A program made the translations under genes and the position numbers. Below the pieces are notes generated by a model, which saw only the letters and a program-made list of their open reading frames with translations, did not search any database and was not told the DNA's origin. Positions 11,481 to 22,239 of a stretch of 64,000 nucleotides of DNA are shown in pieces; the stretch's first letter is position 1; each line of letters opens with the position of its first letter. Origin of the DNA: Clarkia xantiana subsp. parviflora (taxonomy: Eukaryota; Streptophyta; Magnoliopsida; Myrtales; Onagraceae); contig JAPTYO010000007.1 in assembly GCA_036873135.1 (NCBI GenBank), positions 60,560,383 to 60,624,382 on the forward strand, read 5' to 3'.

Positions 11481-12346
11481 AATATTGGAAATTATTTTTT
11501 TTAGTTAATGTTACTTGGTGGATAAGTTAAATATTTATGGACTTTATAACCTACTTGGGCCACAAGTAAACATTTCGATCCAACCTTTTATATTTTAATT
11601 ATTGGGCCGGTCCAATATGTCAAACCGGGACGAATTAAAACCGAACTGGATTTTCTCAATCGGTTCGACCTAATCCGGTTGGGTCGGACCGGGGTAACTA
11701 AGTGGATGTAACCAAACCGGTTTTGAGTGTTGAACTGAACCGAACCCTATTTTTTATTGGACCAGTACGGACCAAACCAGATTTTAAAATTAAAACCGGA
11801 CCGAAACAGATTTTTATTTTCGGACCGAACCGATTTATACCAAACCGGACCCGAACCGGATTTTCTGGACAGAACCGAACCGGATCGAAATTGACTGAAC
11901 CGAACTGAATTTTGAAAACCGGATTCAAGTGAATTAAAATAGGGGGTCAAGTTTTAAAATCCAAATGTTTTGAACCTCAAATGGCCTACACAGTGCTCAA
12001 GGGTTGATAACCTTTATGCCCTATTCGATTATGGGGATGGATCTCGGATGTACATATTTTTTGGACTGAATTAATTAGTGGGCGGAATTGCAATTGTTTA
12101 TTATTTAATATATATTTATGCATGATTAGAAATGTTGTCTTGACTGAGTCAAGCTAGCTGGATATTGCATATTTGGGGCGGAACCCGGGTTAAATATATG
12201 GAATGCGCATTAGGATAGACATGCTGTGATAGTTGGAAATGCCTAAGATTCATGTATAGAAAGTTGCGTGATTGATTATAAGCATGAATTACAAATCAGC
12301 CCCTAATGTTTAAATTTGAAAACCAGTCGCCAAATGTGTATGATGG
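11396..12346 (+). mobile_element. Cop-E, Copia leader fragment in the opposite orientation
   Basis: From the TA-repeat onward this is the same leader as in Cop-A but on the plus strand: the GTTACTTGGTGG block, the CCGAACCGG repeats, and the CTTGACTGAGTCAAGCTAGC block. It has no LTR of its own here. It is cut at 12346 by the 3' LTR of Cop-B at a GATGG sequence. It is probably a remnant of an older plus-strand copy that served as the target. Confidence 0.75.
11416..11475. repeat. (TA)n microsatellite
   Basis: About 30 perfect TA units lie within the Copia leader. Shorter TA runs sit at the matching place in the other leader copies (10069-10088 and 36713-36740). Confidence 0.95.
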
Positions 12347-12947
12347 TGTTAGATTACGGGGAGTAATCACTACGGAAATTAAATCACGGTACGTGCTAGT
12401 AGTTGAAACGCAGCGGAAGATTTACACGTACCTCTACACTTGTCCGTAGACCCAAGATCTTCGCAGGATGGAGTTCACAATCCTCCGGTCGGCACCTGTA
12501 GGGGTTCTTGTGAAGGAAGCCCTACGTGGTATATTCTCCACAGCAAAGCCTCTGATCGATTCTCGGCAAGGGGACAGATCTCCGGAGTGTTTGCTCGAAG
12601 GCAAATTGGCACACCCTTGGTGAGGTAGTGGTTTGGCCTAATATGGTGTCTCTGGGGGAAGGGTTTTCTCTCAGAACACCACTTAAAGGGAATTGTGATT
12701 AACCTTAATAAAACCCCTAACTCCCCATATATATATAGGAGGAGTAAATTGGACAAAAGTCCACTTTAACTCCACCCTAATTTCGGCTAGCCATGTAAAG
12801 TATAGGGAGGCCCAATTTTGGGCCTCTCATGTCAATTGGGATTTGGATCTGGCCCAATGTCCTAATGTGACATATACCATATTTACTTAGGTAACCTATA
12901 CATATAATGGGCTACCATTTTACGGCGCCCATCACCATATGCTTACA
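12347..12947 (-). repeat. Cop-B 3' LTR
   Basis: This 601-bp LTR reads TGTAAGCATATGG to ATCTAACA on the minus strand. The purine-rich GGCGAGTGGGAGC immediately precedes it in the element's direction, which marks it as the 3' LTR. Confidence 0.88.
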
Positions 12948-14177
12948 GCTCCCACTCGCCAGAATTGGAGGGCGCCTATTAATGTATTGTCGTCCAAATC
13001 TGCATCAACATTTCACTCCTTCGATATGGTCTTTGCTTCCGAACAGTTCATACGAGGTTTTCCGTGTGACTGGCGGACACGACGGACATCGTGCTACTCA
13101 TCTGTTTGGAGTGTTGTAGCGCCCGCGGAACGTTGATTCCCTTTTCTCCAATCAACCTGTTATAAAAAACATTTATATAGTGTCGCGCTGTCTCCAATCC
13201 ACTTAGGAACACTTCTCCAAGGCATCCGTACAAGTATTCACAACCTTCAACTAATATCTGGTTGGTGGCCACCTTAGTGAATACAAGAGTCAGTGAATTA
13301 CAAGTGAACTTGACCATCCCCATCCTTCATACCCTTAGTCAAACCCAACTGGTTTCTAAAGACGTGGTCACTTGGCCTTTTTGTTCAGCACTACGCTCGG
13401 ACGCCGGGAAGAGAGCATTGAGCCTGACCTTAGGTATGATTTCTGAGTCCATGAGGATACTTTGGGTGCCTCTTTATAAGGCTCCCGGGATCAATCACAC
13501 GCTCAAGGTGAAGAATTTTACGCCCGCCAGAATCACGAGGATTCCTTTCCTAGCACAACCGAGCTGTGATCCCGTGGTCGAACGTGGCACGCGTCGATAG
13601 CATACCTGGATGTTTAAGTTCAAAGTAATGGGATATGTTAAATGATTCTATCGCAGATTCTCATCTGGCCCAGAATGTGGATTAATGATAAACGAAGTTT
13701 ATCACTGCGATATGCAAAACGAAGATCATGTCGAGTTACCTCGACACTAAATGATCGTTTTGCGTAATCTGGTTTATCCCCCTGATTCTTAGCCAGCCTT
13801 GCTTAGTAGAGGCCTCCCTCCACCGCAAGACGACCGTACCTGTGTGACGAGGTAATGCCCACATTCGACATAGTTTTGGCAGAGAATTGCGTCCTCCTAC
13901 GACTTAGTTTATAGACAAAAAATTTGATGTAATCAAAATATTATGACGTCGATAGATCATAAACTCAATTGCAATTCTTTCGTTTCCAAAATGTAACGTC
14001 CGATTATAAAAACGTTATCACAGATTCATGCCATATCTATTCCCTACGCAATCCAAGCAGTTTTACATGCTTTTCAAATATCTCCCTGCGTGGTAGTTTA
14101 GTTAATTGGTCCGCAATCATATTATCAGTGGACAAGTATTCCATAGTGATTATATTGTCTTCTACCATAGATTTAGC
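12948..14177 (-). other. Cop-B 3' non-coding region
   Basis: The region between the RNase H end and the polypurine tract is shared with Cop-C, where it is split by Tat-2 (20751-21506 and 30091-30461). No gene is supported. Frames such as 12907-13119 and 13262-13600 are not preserved in the Cop-C copy. Confidence 0.6.
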
Positions 14178-15299
14178 CTAAAAGAAATTCACATCAATGT
14201 GTTTGGTTCTACTATGGTACTTCGGATTCTTAACTGCCGCAATGGCTGCTTGATTGTCAGTGAACTCCTTCACAGGTTTACTCCCGACATCACCATCTAG
14301 CAACGCAGTAAGAAGCCTTTTCAGCCAGACCGCTTCATGTGCGTTCTTAGAGAGAGCTACGAATTCTGATTCCATCGTTGACAGCGCGACACAGGTTTGC
14401 TTCTTGCTCGTCCATGAAATGGCGGAATTAGCAAGGAGAAACACTCATCCTATGGTAGACTTACGATCATCCGGATGGTTGGCATCACTGTAACCGGTCA
14501 ATTCTAACTTCCCGCCCTCATAGCACAGTGCGTAGTCGGTAGTACCTTTCAGATAACGAATTATTCGTTTTACATCCTTTAAATGTTGATAGCCATGATC
14601 TGATTGGAAACGTGCTACTACACCCACGGCGTAACAGATATCCGAACGGGTGCATTGCATGGCGTACATTAAACTACCAACCATGCTTAAATACTTTGCG
14701 CCCTTTATCTGTTCACGATCTGCCAGGTTCTTGGGGCCGTCACGTTTTGACAGTCCGCACCCAAACACCACCGGCGTATACACGGGTTTGGCATCCTGTA
14801 ATCATAAAATTTTCAACAGCTTGTTGATATAGGCTTCTTGAGACAGACATAATTTCCGAGTAGCCCGATCTCTAGCAATCTTAATGTCCAAGATGTATGT
14901 GGCCTCTCCCATGTGTTTCATCTCAAATACAGATGCTAACCAGGACTTTGACTTATTCTTGAAACTCACGTCGTTTGCAGCAATGAGTATGTCGTCCACG
15001 TATAAGGTTAAGATGACATACTTAGACCCGGAGGTCTTATAATACACGCACGGGTCCTCGTGAAGATTCACGAATCCGTTTCCTACGATTTCCTCGTGGA
15101 ATCTGCGGTACCATTGCCGTGACGATTGTTTAAGACCGTAGATGGACCTTTGGAGTTTACAAACTTTACGTTCGTTACCAGGAGTAATGAAACCCTCCGG
15201 CTGCTCCATGTAGATCTCTTCCTCCAGGTTTCCGTGGAGGAATGCGGTCTTAACATCCATTTGGTGCAGCTCGAGATCGAGACTAGCGACCAGGACCAT
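14178..15299 (-). pseudogene. Cop-B reverse transcriptase and RNase H (Ty1/Copia), broken
   Basis: One minus-strand frame covers the RT core (QMDVKTAFLHGNLEEEIYM, SIYGLKQSSRQWY, the catalytic box LYVDDILIA at 14991-15002) and RNase H (TGYSDA, MESEF, DNQAAIA, KHIDV). It is interrupted by TGA at 14802-14804 and TGA at 14445-14447; the second replaces a glycine codon kept in Cop-C. Weak homology continues upstream to about 15450. In an intact element this is the C-terminal part of the polyprotein that copies element RNA into DNA in cytoplasmic particles. Both stops and the missing integrase make it a pseudogene. Confidence 0.9.
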
Positions 15300-17456
15300 A
15301 AATGGCCCTAACCGTGGTTTTACTCACAGTAGTGAGTTTGTTTTGTCAAAACCAATTCCGTGTAATTGGGTAAGTCCTTTCGCAATAAGTCGGTTTATCC
15401 GACCTTTTTCTATCAGCTGTGAGCCTTCTTTCAGGGCTCACCTTATCCTTGTGCCCCTGTGGTTAGTAAGTAAATCAAGTATAGACTATAATGGCTTTCA
15501 TTTAAGGAGATCTCTCTCTTTTATTATTTTCCTCCATTTTCTCCACCTGAGGTCTTTCCAATGCTTGTCAACAGTTATTAGAGTTATGTTTTCACCCTAC
15601 TCGATGGGATACTTCTTGGAGAAGTTCGATGCCTTTGATTTTCGTGTAGGCTTGTTTATCCCATCTTTAGTCTGAACGTCTCTCCCACTTGGAATAATGC
15701 CTCTTATCGGAGCATCCCTTCCATTCGGAACAATTCTCCCACTCAGAACAATGCTTCTTATCGGAGCATCGTTTCTATTGGGAACAAGAGCAGTGCTAGA
15801 ACCTTTACCTAAAACTTTCCTTTGACAACCTCTTGGTCTCGGGGTTTCACTTCCGAGATGAATTTCTTGATCACTAGGATTTGGAACCAAGTTTTGTCAG
15901 TTCACTCCCACTAGAAATAATGGGTAGTTTAGGTAGTTGTGTCATTCCAGGTTCAGCAAGTTTGACTATCAGGTTCAACTTGATTTGTCTCAACAGCAAC
16001 AGTGATTGTGTGTGGTAGGGTTTATTCCTTCCACTGGATTTATTATGAAAATGTCCCCTTTCTCATTTACCATTTCATTCACTTGAGTTGCTGGTTTCAA
16101 ATTCTCCCACTCGAAATAAGTGGGACCTGATTATCAGTTATATCCTGCTCCGTTTTGATCAAGACTATGTTATGTTGAAACTGTCCATGCGTCAGAAAAT
16201 TCGTCCTCTTAGTGATGTAATGTCTCATGTTCGACCACGGCACCATTTACCCCAAGCTTTAAACATATATTTTCTAAGAGTAGGAATCGAACTCTTGTCC
16301 AAAATACGTGTTTAGTGTGTATGTTAATGTCGCATGATGATATGGTTTAACTCATCATCATCTTTAGCTTTTAATGGCGGCGTGTCTTACCGATTCATTG
16401 GAACGTAGTTTTACATGTATATGAATCATCTAGCATTATCCCATATGGAACATCTGATAGAGTGACTCCAACATTATGTATATAAATTGTGCTACTTGAA
16501 GTGTGTCATTTAATTTTTATGCCTAGCCTGACTTATCGTTCAAGGCGTCAGAGGAAAATCGTTTAACTGACTTCATCCTTCTTCGTTTGCAAACTTATCT
16601 CAGAGGTTTTATCCCACCTCTGAACTGAGCATCTAAGGTTTTCACCTTATGCGTCAGTTGATACTTTTACAAGGTCGTGGTGGCTCTGAATCCTACTTCG
16701 TACCGATGTAAATGGTATCAATAAGTTGTTTACGGAGGAATACAAACGAAAATTCAGCACTTCATTATTCAAACACTTCATCATTAAATCCGTATTTTGA
16801 AACGATGTGTTTCGTCTTTCGAGGTCCACTAGCGCGAGGCGCAATTTACTCTAGTTTTAACACTTTGTTAAATCGTTTCATTTCTGAATTTAATTTTAAT
16901 TTAATCCAAGCGGTTTCAAACATGATCATCATTACTTTTTATTTCATTCAATGGAGTAATTTATAAAGAAATATAAGATTTATAACCGGTTCGTCCTAGA
17001 ACTACGCAATTGATGGATTTTAATGGCATATGATTTTACTCAAAGAATTAGATGTAGGATAATATGTATGGAGTGTGTTTGATTCAGCTATTTCCAATAG
17101 AATTATTGCTTCGGTTTGCTTCCATTTCAGATCGATCTCGTTTCTAGCCGATTAATCTTGATAAGTAGAACTTATTTCGAATGGTAACTACTTTATTCAA
17201 TAATTCCAAAACAATAATAACCAAAATTCAAATAAAATGAACAATAGGAAATCAAAACCAACATAAAAAATACTGGGTTATCAGATCTCAAACTTGAAGT
17301 AGTCACGAAGAAGAATGATGGACAGGTCGTCTTAACCGAGTTGTACCGTGAATGTACAGTTCATCGTTTAGACCTTTCGTTGCCGGGGGTTGCCAAGCAT
17401 TATAGCATGCGAATGAATCTTTCATCGAATGCCTCGGGTTGTTTCGAAAAGTTTCC
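15300..17456 (-). other. Cop-B decayed middle region (between gag and RT)
   Basis: The region is colinear with 31670-33640 of Cop-C and, in its part 16420-16870, with 1-470 of Cop-A, so it belongs to the family. I could not recognise protease or integrase motifs on either strand. A minus-strand frame at 15597-15890 contains repeated VPNGRDAPIRG-like words and lies where the region before RT would be. Everything else is short frames. Confidence 0.55.
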
Positions 17457-18017
17457 TTATTTATCATCTGCTTCCAATAGGTCTATTGTCGTCTTAATCG
17501 ATTTGATCAGACGCGTGAACCCTTTTTCGTCAACAAACCATGAAAGAGGAAATATCCTCATAACTTTCCGAACACTAGTCCATACGTTTAACTCATCATC
17601 GAGATCATGCAAGGCTATTACACCATCATCACTGCATAGAATACTGTAGTATTTTGCCATTAATGCTCTTGCTTCAGCTGCCTTACCCTTACCGAAGCAA
17701 AGGTATGTGGCACACCAAAGATGCAATGCGTTGAGTTGTATAAATTCTCCTTCAACTTATGTAGTCAATCGCGAGAGGATCAACTCTCGTGCATTACGAT
17801 CCTTCCTCAACCTTTTCTTGCTGTTGCTCTCATGGAGATTTCCATATTCGTCCAAGCTTATCCTTTTCGCTGTTGGATTGACATGCTCGTCAAGATCCGC
17901 ACCGACCAGGAGATCCATAACATTGTCTTTCCAAGCATCATAATCCATGCCGTCCAGGTTGCGAGGTTCGTAGAACTGTATCGGTTCAGCCATGAAAACT
18001 AACACATTGATAATCAC
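17457..18017 (-). pseudogene. Cop-B gag-like region
   Basis: Two minus-strand frames (18017-17757 and 17726-17457) lie directly after the leader, where Gag should start. The first has an ATG (MAEPIQFYEPRNLDGMDYDAW) followed by a short charged region, similar in layout to Copia Gag starts that contain a conserved G-x-x-Y-x-x-W core. The second continues in another frame. The sequence is unlike the Gag of Cop-C (34587-33689) although the leaders flanking both are nearly the same. I see no zinc knuckle. The Gag assignment is by position and weak motif only. Confidence 0.5.
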
Positions 18018-18241
18018 GCATAATTAGGGAGACAATAACATTTTGAGAAAGAATTGCATACATCAAATATCTATTAAGATGGAATCCGACAAATAACGAT
18101 TCCTCAGTCATCTAAACCGACCACCAGTAAACCAATGGAAGATGGCTGTGAAAGAGTTCACATTACCTTCGTCTTTTATCCAATATATCAGTCTTTTAAA
18201 ACAGTTTTAATCGCAAATTACCGGAATGGGAATTTTAAATA

Positions 18242-19583
18242 GGGTTAAGAACCTATGAAAGGTCTGAAATATCACCCATGTTAACGGGAGAGGTCTGAAA
18301 TTTAAAAAGTTAATAACAGAGGTCTGAAATTTCTGTTTTGTTGATAACAGCGGTCTCCGTTAGTTTTTTCCGTTAAAACTAACGGAAGTTGGTCACATGC
18401 TTGGCATGTGACCGGAAATTAAATAAAATTCCAAAAATGCCCTTCTATCAAGTGTGCCCCTCACATGCATGGAGTGAAAAGACCAAAATGCCCTTGAAGC
18501 CACCACGGTACTCCGGCGACCACCAATCGTACTCCGGCGACCACCACCGTACTCCGTTGACCACCACCGTACTACGGCGACCACCACCAAGGCTCCGATT
18601 GGGCCAAAATCGGAGCCACCGGCCCCGATTGAGCTCCGATCGGAGCCACCGGCCCCGATAGGACTCCGATCGGGGCCAAAAAAGCTCCGATCAGAGCCAA
18701 AAAAGCTCCGATCTGGAGCTCTGTGGCTCCGGTTGGGGCCACAGAGCTCCAGATCGGAGCTCTGTTGCCCCGGCCGGAGCCACAGAGCTCCGGTCGGAGC
18801 CACAGAGCTCCGGTCGGAGCTCTGTGGCTCCGACCAGAGCCACAAAGTTCCGATCGGAGCTTTTTTGGCTCCGATTGGAGCTTTTTTGGCCCCGATCGGA
18901 GCTTTTTGGCCCCGATCGGAGCTTTTTGGCCCCGATCGGAGCTTTTTTGGCTCCGATTGGAGCTTTTTTGGCCCCGATCGGAGCTTTTTGGCCCCGATCG
19001 GAGCTTTTTGGCCCCGATCGGAGCTTTTTTGCCCCGATCGGAGCTTTTTGGCCCCGATCGGAGCTTTTTGGCCCCGATCGGAGCTTCTTGGCCCCGATCG
19101 GAGCTTTTTTGGCTCCGATCGGAGCTTTTTTGGCCCCGATCGGAGCTTTTTGGCCCCGATCGGAGCTTTTTGGCCCCGATCGGAGCTTTTTGGCCCCGAT
19201 CGGAGCTTTTTTTGCCGAGGTGGTGGCCGGAGTCGGGTCGCCGGAGCCGAGGTGGTGGTCGTCGGAGTCGAGGTGGTGGTCGCCGGAGTCGGGTGGTGGT
19301 GGCCGGAGTCGGGTGGTGGTGGCCGGAGTTGGGTGGTTTTAATTTGACTTTAGGGGTAAAATTGTCATTTCACATTTCCTTAAATAAGATATTAAATAAA
19401 ACAAAATATTAAAGGGGCAAAAATGTCATTTCACACAATTCTGTTAAATTTAACCCTAAAAATGGACGGAAAACCTCAAATCAACAAAATTGAAATTTCA
19501 GACCTCTGTTATTAACTTTTTAAATTTCAGACCTATCCCGTTAACATGGGTGATAGTTCAGACCTTTCATAGGTTCTTAACCC
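18242..19583. mobile_element. MULE-1, non-autonomous Mutator-like element
   Basis: The element has long terminal inverted repeats of about 90 bp that start GGGTTAAGAACCTATGAAAG at both ends with about three mismatches. It is flanked by an exact 9-bp duplication TTTTAAATA at 18233-18241 and 19584-19592; 9-bp duplications are typical of Mutator elements. The paralogous site in Cop-C (about 34801-34815, AATTTTAAAATAAGCATA) is unoccupied and confirms the insertion point. No transposase is present. The interior contains two perfect hairpins (18357-18385 and 18391-18413), a GC-rich repeat array and a GGTGGTGGCCGGAGTCGG-type tail at 19214-19335. Confidence 0.93.
18655..19212. repeat. About 20-bp tandem repeat array with a palindromic core, inside MULE-1
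   Basis: Some 25 units of about 20-21 bp are based on GGCCCCGATCGGAGCTTTTT, centred on the palindrome CTCCGATCGGAG or its CCCCGATCGGAG variant. The 5' part of the array is more diverged. The unit length lets all frames stay open, giving frames that encode only FGPDRSFLAPIGA-like words. I regard these as artefacts. Confidence 0.92.
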
Positions 19584-20162
19584 TTTTAAATAAGCATACC
19601 CGATCTTGGTTTTCCCAGGGCCCTTTTATTTTGGAAAAATATTCCGATGAATTCACTCATGCATATATAATTCTACCATCCATGTAAATTATCATACGCC
19701 AGTAACATTCATCATACAAACCACACTCATGCGTACGCGTCATGCGTCAAATGTTCCGAGGAACTCATGCTTGCATATATAAATCTACTTCCAAGTAAAT
19801 TATCAAATGCAACTACATCCTCAACATTCTAGCATACGTGTCACACATGTAACATTCACATCCATCATACACATTTGGTGATTGGTTTTCGATTTTAAAA
19901 TAATTTAAACATTAGGGGCTAATTTGCAAATCATGTTTATATTCAATCACGCAACATTCTAGACATGAATCTTAGGCATTTTCAACCATCACAGCATGTC
20001 TATCCTAGTGCGCAATCCATATATTTAACCAAGGCTCGGCCCACAATATGCAATATCCAGCTAGCTTTACTCAGTCAAGATAACATTTCCAATTATGCAT
20101 AAATATATATCGAATAATAAACAATTGCAATTCAGCCCACTAATTTAACCAGTCCCAAAAAA

Positions 20163-20750
20163 TGTTAGATTACGGGGAGTAATCACTACGGATACTAAAA
20201 CATGGTACATGCTTGTAATCGAAATTACGCAGCGGAAGAACTGCACGTACCTCAAAGACGATATCCGTAGTCCCAAGAACGTGCTGCAGGGAGTTCGCGG
20301 TTCTCCGATCGGCACCCGTAGAGCTCCTCGTGAGAGAAGCCCTACAGGGTATGGTTTCCACAGCAAAGCCTCAGATCAACTCTTGGGCAGGGACAGATCT
20401 CTGTAGTGTTTGCTAGAAAGCAAATTGGCACATCTTTGGTGAATGTGTGTTTCGGCCGAACCTATGTGTTATGGGGAGGAGGCTTTTCTCTCTAAAACAC
20501 TCTAATGAGGGAATGAGGATTAACCCTAAAAATGCCCTAAAACCATGTATTTATAAGAGGAGCAGTCCACTTTGCCCACTCTTAATTTCGGTCGGCCACT
20601 TATGCATAGGGAGGCCCAATTTAGGCCTCTCATGGTAATTGGGATTTGGGTCTGGCTCAATTACCCTAATGTGACATTTACCCAAGTTCTTTAGGTAAAC
20701 TATACATATTATGGGCTACAGGTTACAGCGCCCATTACCATATGCTAACA
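20163..20750 (-). repeat. Cop-C 3' LTR
   Basis: This 588-bp LTR has family ends (TGTTAGCATATGG to ATCTAACA on the minus strand). It abuts the Cop-B leader at a run of A on its low side and its own polypurine tract and 3' non-coding region on its high side. Confidence 0.88.
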
Positions 20751-21506
20751 ACTCCTACTCGCCGGAATGGGTGGGTGCCTGTTGATGTATTGTTTTCCAA
20801 ATCGGCATCAACATTTCACTCTTTTGATCTTGCACTTAGTTCATACTACGTTTGCCGTGCGACCGGCGAAAACGACGGGCATTGTGCTACTCATCTGTTA
20901 GGAGTGTTGTAGCGCCCACGGAACATTGATTCCCTTTCTTCAATCAACCTGTTATATATCAAATATAAAGTGTCGCACTGTATCCTAGGTCACTAATAAA
21001 TCTCCTTTTGTTTGGTTTCCACATAGGAACACTTCTCCAAGGTATCCGTACAAGTATTCACAACCTTCAACTAATATCCGGTTGGTGGCCACCTAGTGAA
21101 TACAAGAGTCGGTGAATTATAAGTGAACTTGACCATCCCCATCGCTCATATCCTCAGTCAGACCCAATCAGTTTCCAAGGTCATGGTCACTGGGCCTTTT
21201 TGTTCAGCACTACGCTCGTACGCCGAGAAGCGAGCATTGAGCCTGACCTTAGATATGAGTTCTGAGTCCATAAGGATACTTCGCGCGCCTCTTCATAAGG
21301 CTCCCGTGATCAATCACACACTCAATGTGAAGAAGTTTGCGCCCACTAGAATCTCAAGGATCCTTATCTAGCACAACCGAGCTGTGACCCTGTGGTCGAA
21401 CGTGGCACGCGTAGTATGAAGCACGCGTCAATAGCATACCTGAACTTTTAAGTTGACAGGATAAAGGATATGTCAATCATGCTATCGCAGATTTTCATCT
21501 GGCCCA
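20751..21506 (-). other. Cop-C 3' non-coding region, part 1
   Basis: This is similar throughout to 12948-13670 of Cop-B and ends at the Tat-2 insertion (target duplication GCCCA, 21502-21506). It contains no supported gene. Confidence 0.75.
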
Positions 21507-21832
21507 TGATGGGTTCGACTATTTCCGTCAGGCCCTTTAACGGTGAGGAAACGGCAAACAGGCCCACCAGGCCCAAAATGAAGGTCAAGATGACCTAGGA
21601 GAAGGGTCTCGACGAAGGGAGTCCCGACGATGAAAGGTCCCGACGGAGTCGGTCCCGACAGTGGAGCTGGAAGCTCCCGATGAGAAGCCTTTAAGTGGGC
21701 CCCGATGATGAATCCCTGAGAATGATTGGCCCTGTCACGATGACGAGGGGCCCCGAGCGGTGACACAACGAGATAACTCTGGAGTCCCCGACGGGAGTCG
21801 GGACTCTTTATCTGAGGATAAAGCCAAGGTAT

Positions 21833-21945
21833 GCGGGGCGTGGCCGAGATACGCGGAACGTGGATTAAGATACACGGAGCGTGGCCGAGATACGCGGGGC
21901 ATGGCTAAGATACGCGAGATCATGTCCGAGATATGCGGGATACGG
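21833..21945 (+). promoter_or_regulatory. Tandem promoter-proximal repeats in Tat-2 U3
   Basis: Diverged 20-21 bp units sharing CGTGGCCGAGATACGCGG end about 50 bp upstream of the TATA box. They are repeated in the 3' LTR. Tat-4 carries a related array in its U3 (about 60707-60805 on the minus strand). The position suggests a regulatory repeat, but this is inference. Confidence 0.5.
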
Positions 21946-21993
21946 GCTAACCACCCCTAACGGTTCGCAAGGTACCTGAGGCATCTCTTTGCC

Positions 21994-22000
21994 TATAAAA
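21994..22000 (+). promoter_or_regulatory. TATA box of the Tat-2 5' LTR
   Basis: TATAAAA lies about 210 bp before the LTR end; the 3' LTR copy is at 29881-29887. Confidence 0.75.
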
Positions 22001-22204
22001 GGGCAGGAGGTCACCTCAGATCACTTACGTTGAGTTGAATACACTCTGAGTTTATTACTTTCCAGTCATACGAGATACTTATTTAAGCATCGGAGAGGGA
22101 TTCTGGGTCACCGCCCGGTCTATCCCCTCTTGCAGGATTGCGTGGAGCAAAGGAGCTAGGATTGCCGTCAAAGTCCGTACCGGAGTTCCACCGTGATCCA
22201 ACAT

Positions 22205-22222
22205 TGGCGCCGTCTGTGGGAA
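22205..22222 (+). other. Tat-2 primer binding site
   Basis: TTGGCGCCGTCTGTGGGA follows the LTR end ACA directly. The TGGCGCC start is typical of plant Tat and Athila primer sites; the tRNA was not determined. Confidence 0.8.
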
Positions 22223-22239
22223 TCAAACAAAAAGCTGAT

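Larger units (their letters stand above)
12347..20162 (-). mobile_element. Cop-B, degenerate Ty1/Copia element
   Basis: On the minus strand the order is leader (20162-18018, with a MULE inserted), a gag-like region (18017-17457), a decayed middle, RT and RNase H (15299-14178), a 3' non-coding part, a polypurine tract GAGTGGGAGC, and the 3' LTR (12947-12347). The 5' LTR is not present; the leader is cut at 20162 by the 3' LTR of Cop-C. Integrase and protease could not be recognised. RT and RNase H carry in-frame stops, so the copy is dead. Confidence 0.85.
21507..22203 (+). repeat. Tat-2 5' LTR
   Basis: 697 bp. The TATA box is TATAAAA at 21994-22000. Five or more diverged 20-21 bp repeats of the type GCGGGGCGTGGCCGAGATAC lie at about 21833-21945, shortly upstream of the TATA box. 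The leader part has CGGAGAGGG at 22091-22099, a short hairpin at about 22103-22118, and CCCCTCTTGCAGG at 22124-22136. Confidence 0.96.

Noticed and set aside
18723..19412. Long overlapping plus-strand frames (up to 229 aa) in MULE-1
   Set aside because: They are products of the 20-bp GGCCCCGATCGGAGC array, open in several frames at once, with pure repeat composition.
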